From Ryuthela nishihirai (lineage: Eukaryota; Arthropoda; Arachnida; Araneae; Heptathelidae): a stretch of DNA of 64,000 bases. Both the position numbers and the translations under genes were made by a program. This document shows positions 1-64,000 of this stretch, piece after piece; positions within the stretch are counted from its first letter, which is position 1, and each line of letters starts with the position of its first letter. The stretch covers positions 62,321,817 to 62,385,816 of the forward strand of contig JAWZYU010000030.1 in assembly GCA_038380435.1 (NCBI GenBank), read 5' to 3'. The notes beneath the pieces are model-generated. The model did not search any database, was not told where the DNA came from, and saw only the letters and a program-made list of their open reading frames with translations.

Positions 1-1033
1 AGGGCCTTCTGAACCTCACTGTCCAGAAAATTATGTACATATGTACTTTGTAATGGAAACAGTTTATTTTATCACTGATGTGATTTTTTTTTTTAATTCT
101 AAGAATATTTAGGAAAAAAGAAAAATTAGGCAGAAAAACATTTCTTGTTGAGAAAATTGACAAAGTAATATTTAGTCATTGTGAAACAGATATATATGTA
201 AGAAATGGTGCTACATTGAATGCAGGGAACTAAATCAGAACAGCAATTGAAACAATACTGGAGTAAGTCATATAATAATTACAAACTAATCTTGAACTCA
301 ACTATTCAAATCAGAATACTCTAAACCTTGATCCTAAGCTAACTTTCTGAATCTTGATCTTCAATTGAACTTTAAAATTTGTTATTTGATCTTAACCAAG
401 CGTGACTGATTGTAATTGCTCAAAACATTTGATCTCAACAATGAAACAATACCATTGCCCATCATTTATATATGACAAGAAACCCATACACTCTACTCTT
501 CACTATACCCTCTCTCACACAATTTTCTGTAACTGTTATACTATCAGTAATAAACATTGTCGCAAAAGCAGCTCTCACATAACATAAATGTTTTTCAGAA
601 GTGTTCATTGCTAAACTTCTGCACTGACTACTATATATCAGACTGTTGAATCATAGAAAAATTAGCAGTTAATGCTTTGTCCCTGTCAGAGACAGTTGTA
701 ACTGTAACTTTTGAACTGAGCAGAAGCATTAATGAATGATAACAATCATAGGTGCTGACTAGGAGGCAAGACCAATATTTCCCCTCCAAAATTAAATTAG
801 CAGTGTTCTTGCTAAACTTTTTAATTCTGAGTAAATTTAAATGTTCAGCTGTAAAAAATAACACCATTAACATTTTTATGAAATGATTTAAATTGATTAA
901 ATTTTTTTTAAAATTAATGTTAGTAGTTTAGTCTGTTTGGAATGAAATGTTTTAGTTCATCTATACATGTGGTTGTAAAATAAATGATTTAAATTGATAA
1001 AATGTTTTAGCTGTTTTTTGTAATGTACTAAAC

Positions 1034-1242
1034 CAGTGGTTCTCAACCTTTTATGCTTCATGTACCCCCTGGAAATGTGTATGTAACTGACATACCCCTT
1101 GTATAGATAGATAAAACTATAGTTATAGTATAACAATGGGAATAAAATAAAACACTGACTTTGTTACTAGATCTAGTGAGTTTTGAGCTCTCATGGCGTA
1201 CCCCAAAATATTTTACCGTGCACCCCACACTGAGAACCCCTA
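1034..1242. mobile_element. hAT-type MITE, 209 bp
   Basis: The left end reads CAGTGGTTCTCAACC and the right end, reverse-complemented, TAGGGGTTCTCAGTG. The element sits between perfect 8-bp direct repeats, TACTAAAC (1026-1033 and 1243-1250). An 8-bp duplication with CAG(G/T)GGTTCTCA termini is typical of hAT elements. It has no coding capacity. A second copy of exactly the same length lies at 23405-23613. Confidence 0.85.
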
Positions 1243-1600
1243 TACTAAACTATTGAGAAAACACTTCCATATTTTTTTTCACGTGATCACTAGTGTAAAT
1301 TATATTTTTATTTGTTTCATTCATTTACATTTTATTATGAGTAGGGAATGAGAGCATTACCTACCTTCACTGTTGAAACTTTTAAGTTGCCCTCCTTACC
1401 TCCAATAACTGTGGAAGGTCAGTGCTGTTGATCGCAGTTATATACTGTCAAATTAGACTAAAGTTCTTTTGAAGTTGCTTGCTGATAAATATCCAATATA
1501 TAATATGCTTTGAGGAAGAAGATGTCTTCTTGTATTTCATAGTCTATAAATATATTTCAAACCCTAAGATGAAACTCTCATTACCAAAATTTTCAAAAGT

Positions 1601-1640
1601 AGTTTTAATTGCATGATGTAGTCATCATGCAATTAAAACT
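1601..1640. repeat. Perfect 18-bp inverted repeat, 4-nt loop
   Basis: The arms (1601-1618, 1623-1640) are exact reverse complements beginning AGTTTTAATTGCATG. It lies 33 bp upstream of exon 1's 5' edge, so in the pre-mRNA it would place a strong hairpin just before the 3' splice site. It could also simply be a MITE relic. Confidence 0.8.
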
Positions 1641-1673
1641 CAGTTCCCTTAGAATTATTTTTTTGTGTTTCAG

Positions 1674-58175
<56,502 letters not shown>

Positions 58176-58256
58176 GTATTGTTTCCTATATATTCTTTTT
58201 AATTCAGTATTGATCTGCTTTAAACAAAAGAAAATTATATGAATTGTTTTTATATA

Positions 58257-58335
58257 CACAGTCATATCAGAATAATATGACCACTTAACGTGCATATGCT
58301 ATGGTAGGTGGTCATATTATTCTGATATGACTGTG
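58257..58335. mobile_element. Tc1-type MITE, 79 bp, perfect termini
   Basis: Starts CACAGTCATATCAGAATAAT after TA and ends in its exact reverse complement before TA. Including the flanking TATA, the arms are 34 bp and identical, with a 23-nt centre. It matches the right end of the Tc1 element at 19515-20294. Confidence 0.93.
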
Positions 58336-58959
58336 TATATACATGCAAAATAACTATTTGTAATCATAAAGCTCTATAACACTACCTGTAAAATATTTTA
58401 GTATGTTTTGATTAAATATCTAGCATTGAACTCAAAAGCATACAGTTCATATGTTCTAGTACTGATGCTATAACATTTTACAGAAGAGAGTTATTAATAA
58501 TGATTAATTTATAATTAATCTTAAACAATACTATCTGATTCATCATCATGATACCAATGAAAATGTATGACTGTAAATAATATCTAATTGTCAAAAATGC
58601 TTTGAATATGTCAAGAAATAATATTTATCTTTAATTATAATCTGCATGTAGATAAATGCAATGGTGTCATAGATTAACTGAAATAATAATATCAACTGGT
58701 GTCATTGTATTGAAATTCAACAGTCGAAAACTGAAAGTTTGAAATGACAAGCTAGTGAGAAAGGAGAAAAACAGTTGTTTTAGTTTCTAAATTGGGTTTT
58801 GTTGTAGAGACATGAAGTTCTAACAAAAAAAAATCCCTATTAAAATTCAACAAGTCTCTTAAAAATCATTTCTCCTTAATGAAGTGAAAAAATAAAAGCG
58901 GTTTTAAACTCAAACTCTAGTTCTATAATAAGTAGAGAATTCAATTTTTAATGTAATAC

Positions 58960-59560
58960 AGGGTGTTAGGAGGAAACCCAAATACAGGGTATCTGAGAAA
59001 GAATGGATACATTTCAAACACATTTCATCAGTAAATTAAGAAAATTAGGAGAATACAGTTTTCATCATAGGAAAGAGCAATGCAAAATGAATAATGATAC
59101 AAAAGTTTAAGCAATAGCTGCATTGCAGGGATATCTCATCAGTTATGTCAAGAATGGTGATTGATCAGCAGAAGGCCGTGTGTTGGAAGAGGTGACATTT
59201 TTCATGGCTTCCAAGGTCACTGGACTTAACACCTCCTGAAAACATGTTAAGTGCTGTATCTCTGAGTAGTCCAAAGACTAGTTCAATTCCAGCTAAACAG
59301 GGATTGTTGTTTCCATTATCTGTAATCATGCTTGGTACCATCTTTTGATCAGGAAATGAAGAGCCTAGCTGTCCACGAGAAGGATGTATTCATTTTTTTT
59401 TCATCCTTGTGTTCTGTATGTTCCATCTATGTGTTGAAATACACAGAAAACAGGATATCAAAGAAATATTCAATAATGGTAAAGTACAGGAAATGTTCTG
59501 TAACCAAGTAACACTTAAAGTAATTTGAAGTTCATAATCAGGTTCTATTATAAATAGGGA
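58960..59560 (+). pseudogene. Possible mariner/IS630-type transposase scrap
   Basis: A plus-strand frame near 59200 reads LPRSLDLTPPENML, close to the PRSPDLTP block of DDE transposases, downstream of an ACAGGGTGTTAGG end-like sequence at 58961. The same bases partly overlap a SINE-D-like segment on the minus strand (59215-59275), so the call is weak. Confidence 0.3.
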
Positions 59561-60002
59561 CTTGGTTTCATAATATGATAGGGGGAAAACCTGTGCATGA
59601 AATTATGATTAGGTAGTCACAAATATGACAAAGGGATCCAAATCTGTTAAAAAGAAAGCAAACTCATCCTTCCCTCCCTCCCAAGCAATACATAAAAATG
59701 TAAGATGGAGTCCTTTCAGTAGTCAATGAAGTGGTGCATGCTTCAGTTGTTTTATTGGAGCCAAGCACTAGATCAACATTTATTGTTAAGGGTATTTGTC
59801 AGGAAGAATTACTGTTGCAGGCTCACTTTTCTAGATAAAGAAAAGTTTTGGAATCAAGCATGTGAATTTTATTGAGAATCTGGAAACAGTGATCTGATCT
59901 ATGAAAATTGGGAAATAATTGGTCCAAAAGTCACCTCCCCAGTTCTAATAGGTTCACACTTAATTAATTCAATATTCATTATAAAAGGCTTATAATCAAA
60001 AT

Positions 60003-60530
60003 ACAGGGTGACCAGAATAAGACAGAACATAGCTAAATCATTAACAATTTGTTAAAGTTCAACATGTACAATTCATTAAGGGAATAAAGAACTTACCAAA
60101 TTGTCAGATTACAGCATAATTCATCACAAGAGTTGTTGAAAATGTCCATCTGCAGCCAAATATATCTGAACCCTTTTTGCTTGGTTAGCTAATAGTTTTC
60201 TCAGAAGTGTATGGAAAATTTCTTAAATAACATTAGTGATATTAATTTTTAAGTTTTCAATGATCCAAGGATGATTATTATGGAAAGTTTTCTTTTAGAA
60301 TTTCCATAAATAATCTTAAGGAGTCAAAATAATCTAGACAGCCACAGTTCTTCAGTACTGTGGCATCACACAAATAATCTGCCATTAAAATATTCACTGA
60401 AATAGTCTAATGTCTTGTTCATTGTGTGAGCAGTTGCTCCATCTTATTGAATATAACTTATTGTCAGCTCCTCATCATACAGTTGCTGAATAACTTCTTC
60501 AAAGATCAGGTGATGTAGTGTTCTGAAATG
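60003..60530 (-). pseudogene. Mariner-like (IS630/Tc1 superfamily) transposase, C-terminal remnant
   Basis: On the minus strand: QQDGA(T)AHT-like text with a stop (near 60430), DYFSEYFNGRL-like text, DYFDSLRLFMEI-like text, then NHPWIIENLKINITNVI and KRVQIYLAADGHFQQLL at the end, a typical mariner-type C-terminus. The terminal sequence ACAGGGTGACCAGAATAAGA lies at 60004. The second catalytic Asp block survives; the third is rearranged. Confidence 0.65.
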
Positions 60531-60795
60531 ATGGTTTTTGTCAAAAAAATTGTTCTAATATTGCACCTTCTCAAAATTGTATACAACACACTAATTTTTT
60601 GTTCATATATGGGAATTCCATGAATTCCGTTAGTTTTCTGACTGACCAGTATTTGTTCTATGAATTCACTTATCCTGATAAATAAAATCACATTTCCTCA
60701 GTAAAGAAAGTTAAATTTCTAAGCTTTGTTGTTCTAGCCCTTTTAAAACAATGGCAAAAAGTAGTGTGTTTTTCCAAGTCAGGATTGAGTAAGTG

Positions 60796-63700
60796 ATCAT
60801 CATCATCATCCTCAAGCAGCCATGGGCTATGGAGGTCCAACCAGACTGTGTAGTTTAATTCTCCAAGCATATCTATCCTGAGCTACATCTGCTGCATCCA
60901 GCCACTGCACACCAATTCTAACAAGGTCCTGTGTGACATTGTCTGCCCACTGCATCCTAGGTCTCCCCCTCTTTCTGAGGCCTCTAGGCACACTGTTCAT
61001 AACCCTATTCGCCAATCTATAATTATCAATACAGGCAACATGGCCAAACCAGCAGAGTTTCTCTCTGCACAAAATGCTGTTTAAAGGAGGTGGCAGACTC
61101 TTTTGCCTAATCTTATCATTAGTTACAAAGTTAAACCACCTAATACCCAATATACTACATAAGCATCTAGAATCAAAAGAATCTAGTTTCCTGTTATCTT
61201 GTTTACACAGCGTCAAGGTTTCACTACCATAACTTAACCCTAGAAAGAACCAAACTATTATACAGTCTAATTTTAGTCTTTAGGTGTATACGCCTATTTC
61301 ACCACACTCTCCATAGATTCTTAAAAGTCCCGGCAGCAATCCCTATTCGTCTTTTAATCTCATGCCACATATATTTCGTCTATTAATCTTATGCCGCATA
61401 TCACCAGTATCTATTACATAGCTCCCAAGGTAATTAAACTGTGACACCTGCTCAAGACTGCAATCATTCAGATTAACTGAATTACAGCCTGCCTGACCAA
61501 TTTTCATCACTATAGTTTCCTCTCTGTTTATAACCAAACCTACTCTATTTACCAGTCTCATCAACAGCTCAAATGAAAGAGTTCATCTCATCAACATTAT
61601 TTGCCAAAAGGGCTAAATCATCGGCATAATCTAAATCAGAAATTTTAGTATCTCCAGACCATTTAAGGCCAAAATCTTTCCCTTGCAATGATTTCACATA
61701 ACATATTCAATAACCAAACTAAAGAGAAAAGGAGACAAAATGCATCCTTGTTGAACACCAGAAGTAATGCTAAACCAATTGCTACAAGCCTTACCAGCAA
61801 GCCACACGACTCAGTGTTATTGTAGAGAGCTTTCATTATGTTAACTAACTTGTCTGGTATACCATATGATCTCACAATCAACCACAAATTATGTTGATCA
61901 ACAGAGTCGAAAGCCTTTTTGAAATCAACAAAGCTAGCAACCAAAGGTTTCTGGAACTCTAAACATTTCTCAAGAATCTGCCTAAGTCAAAATATCTGAT
62001 CCACACATCCCCTACCACTTCTGAATCCACACTGATCATCACGCAATTGACTGTCAACCAGATTCTTAATTCTGTTAAGCACAATCATGAAAAGAACTTT
62101 CCCTGGAACAGAGAGTAGGCTGATACCCCTATAGTTATCACAAGAACTGCAATCACCTTTTTTAAAAATAGGGATAATAATAGCTCTGATAAAACCCTTA
62201 GAAACCATGCCTTTATCATAAAAGATATTCAAAATTTCAGTCATCCAAATGGTAACCAAAACATTCCCAGCTCTAAGCATTTCTGTAGTAATTTCATCTA
62301 CCCCTGGGGATTTATGAAATTTAAGTTTAGAAATAGCCAAAATAACTTAAGATTGTGTTATAGGGCCAACATTAAAACCACCAATGCATCTATCATCATT
62401 GCAAACAATAGGAGTAGAACTAACCACATTGTTCAGAACATCACTGAAATGCTCAGCCCACCTAGCCATGACAGAATCCTCCCCTTCTATAACCTTACCC
62501 TGTTTATCCTTCAATCCCTGTATACCTGTCTGTTTCCTACCACACAGAACATTAACTATCTGGTACAGCTCTCTGCTGTTGTGCTGCCTAACTGCTTCCT
62601 CAGCTTTGTCAGCCAAGCCATCAAGCCAAAGATTTTTATCAGTAGCTAACTGATCCTTTACATGTTTATTAAGCTCTCTATAATCCTTTCTATTAGGGCT
62701 AGTAGGGTATTGATTAAGGATATTCCTGCAGTTCCTTCTTTCTGAAATAAGCTCAAGTGCCTTATCACTCAAATAATTCTGCCTCCTCTGCTCCTTTTTC
62801 CCTAAAAGAGTACTGTTAGTTTCCAAAAAAGCCTGTTTAAAATGGCCCCATTCTTTCTCAACTTCAGTATTAAGCAAACCATGACTGTCATAATGACTAA
62901 GTAACCTATCATGGTAAGCTCTAGCTATAACTGGGTCTTTCAGAGCTTCAGTATTAAAGGTAAATTTTTTAACCCTAGCACAACACTTTTTAAGTTTAAG
63001 TTGCAAAACACTTTTAACAAGGTAATGGTCAGATCCAATTTCAGCTCCCCTATATGCCCTGGTATTTCTAACAGAACTAGCCCATTTGCTGTTAATTAAT
63101 ATATAATCAATCATATTCTTATGCAGCCCATCAGGTGAAACCCATGTGTATTTATGTATGTCGTGGTGTTTGTAATAAGTGTTAGTTATTCTGAAACCAT
63201 TGAGTTTACTTACCTGTAGGAGACGTTGCCCATTGCCATTGCAGCTACCAATACCAAAAGGGCCTATCACCCCTCCCCAAAGGTCAGAGTCAGTACCAAC
63301 TTTGGCATTGAAGTCACCAAGAACAAGGGTAATATCTCCTTTCTTGACAGAATTCAAAATATCCTGAAGTTGTTCATAAAACCTATCCTTCTCATCCTCA
63401 TCGGCATCCTCAGTGGGGGCATAACAGCAGATAACATTCAAGTCTTTAACACTTGTCTGAAATTTTGCTGTAAGAAACCTTTCATTAATGCACTCATATC
63501 CTAGAAGAGCATCACTAGCGTGTCTGCTGAGAAGCAGACCCACGCCTTGGTGATGCTTATTGTCGTCACTCCCTGTAAAGAGAAATTTAAAGTTATTTTT
63601 AAGTATCTCACCTTTACCTGTCCATCTGGTCTCTTGCAAGCCTAGAATATCTAGGTTATAACGTTGGAATTCTTGCATGAGGACATCAAGAGAATAATCT

Positions 63701-64000
63701 CTGTCACGTCCTCAAGTTACCTGCAGAGAGAAAATGATTAGTCGTTTTTTTTTTTAAAGAAACTAGGTTTATTGAGATAGGTAGGGCCAACAATATCAAA
63801 CAGCCCCCTGATCGCAAGCATGGGGCAAAGACCTGTTCCTCCTCCGCTAAAGGCTGAAGTCAATCGATGCTGGTAGGAACTTCAGGCACCACCTTTTCAA
63901 GTGGACTTTTTCAACAGTCATATTGGCTGCCTGAGACACATTACTCTAGTTTAGGCTTGACAGCTAACTTACTAGCTAAGTGAGGTTCAGGTACCTGCGA
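60796..64000 (-). mobile_element. RTE-like LINE, copy D, minus strand
   Basis: The 3' end is at 60796-60815 ((GAT)n tail on the minus strand, then CCTCAAGCAGCCATGG). The element continues to the right edge, with leader sequence beyond about 63720. It is opposite in orientation to copies A, B and C. A CTCATGCCACATA-type word is duplicated at 61360-61400, with a local deletion around it. Confidence 0.88.
60829..63700 (-). pseudogene. RTE-like endonuclease/reverse transcriptase, copy D
   Basis: 443 codons are open at 62347-63678: LGLQETRW, GDFNAKVG, GSDHYLV and the linker up to FNVGPITQS. There is a stop where copy A has SDVILAVSK. The RT continues at 61987-62340 and ends at TGA (61987), the same codon as in copy B. 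Then FVDFKKAFDSV and the shared frameshift near 61800 follow, and DYADDLALLAN near 61620 is intact. The C-terminal block (RGRPRMQWADNV) is at 60827-61216. Not functional. Confidence 0.88.

Larger units (their letters stand above)
1..1673. other. Intron (or upstream DNA) before the first visible exon
   Basis: AT-rich DNA with no recognisable coding segment. Short open frames near 402-587 (+) and 631-873 (-) have low-complexity, non-family content. The only element recognised is the hAT-type MITE at 1034-1242; a short perfect hairpin lies at 1601-1640. Confidence 0.6.
58176..64000. other. Following intron: MITE, mariner-like remnants, RTE-like copy D
   Basis: Tc1 MITE (58257-58335), a possible DDE transposase scrap (58960-59560), a mariner-like remnant (60003-60530) and RTE-like copy D (60796 to the right edge). 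59560-60000 shows nothing I recognise. Confidence 0.6.

Overview
The window is about 64 kb of AT-rich animal nuclear DNA. Small exons lie far apart, every intron I could place has GT/AG borders, and the introns are filled with transposons of several classes. There is no bacterial or phage gene organisation. The mix (RTE-like LINEs, tRNA-derived SINEs, Tc1, mariner, pogo and hAT elements) suggests an invertebrate. An arthropod such as a chelicerate is my guess, but the sequence does not prove it.

One host gene runs left to right through the window. I could place 17 exons between 1674 and 58175. Their splice phases match throughout and they join into about 752 codons of one reading frame. The protein is the N-terminal part of a neurobeachin-like (NBEAL1/NBEAL2-type) BEACH-family scaffold protein. 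Exons 1-10 are the N-terminal helical (armadillo-like) part, exons 11-15 the concanavalin A/laminin-G-like domain, and exons 16-17 the start of the following alpha-solenoid. The gene enters from the left, and its PH, BEACH and WD40 parts would lie to the right.

Introns 1-9 (to about 27.4 kb) hold tRNA-derived SINEs of four families (called SINE-A to SINE-D here), two mariner-type elements, a pogo/Tigger element, three Tc1-like elements and several MITEs. Intron 10 (27.5-37.8 kb) holds a Tc1 remnant, a four-unit inverted/tandem array of a tRNA-like repeat, an old RTE-like copy, and a Tc1 element with a rearranged second copy. Intron 11 holds RTE-like copy A, intron 14 holds copy B, and the DNA after exon 17 holds a second mariner-like remnant and copy D on the minus strand.

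No transposable element here looks able to move by itself. The most unusual item is the SINE-D repeat: two separate loci (7.04-7.51 kb and 30.50-31.50 kb) each start with an inverted unit, continue with direct units of about 294 bp carrying a tRNA-like cloverleaf, and sit between perfect 12-bp target-site duplications. Other points of note are an 18-bp deletion that removes the catalytic YADD box from RTE copy A, RTE copies B and D sharing the same inactivating lesions, a 79-bp MITE with termini matching a deleted Tc1 element, and a possible LC3-interacting motif in host exon 17. All calls come from reading the sequence; no database search was made.
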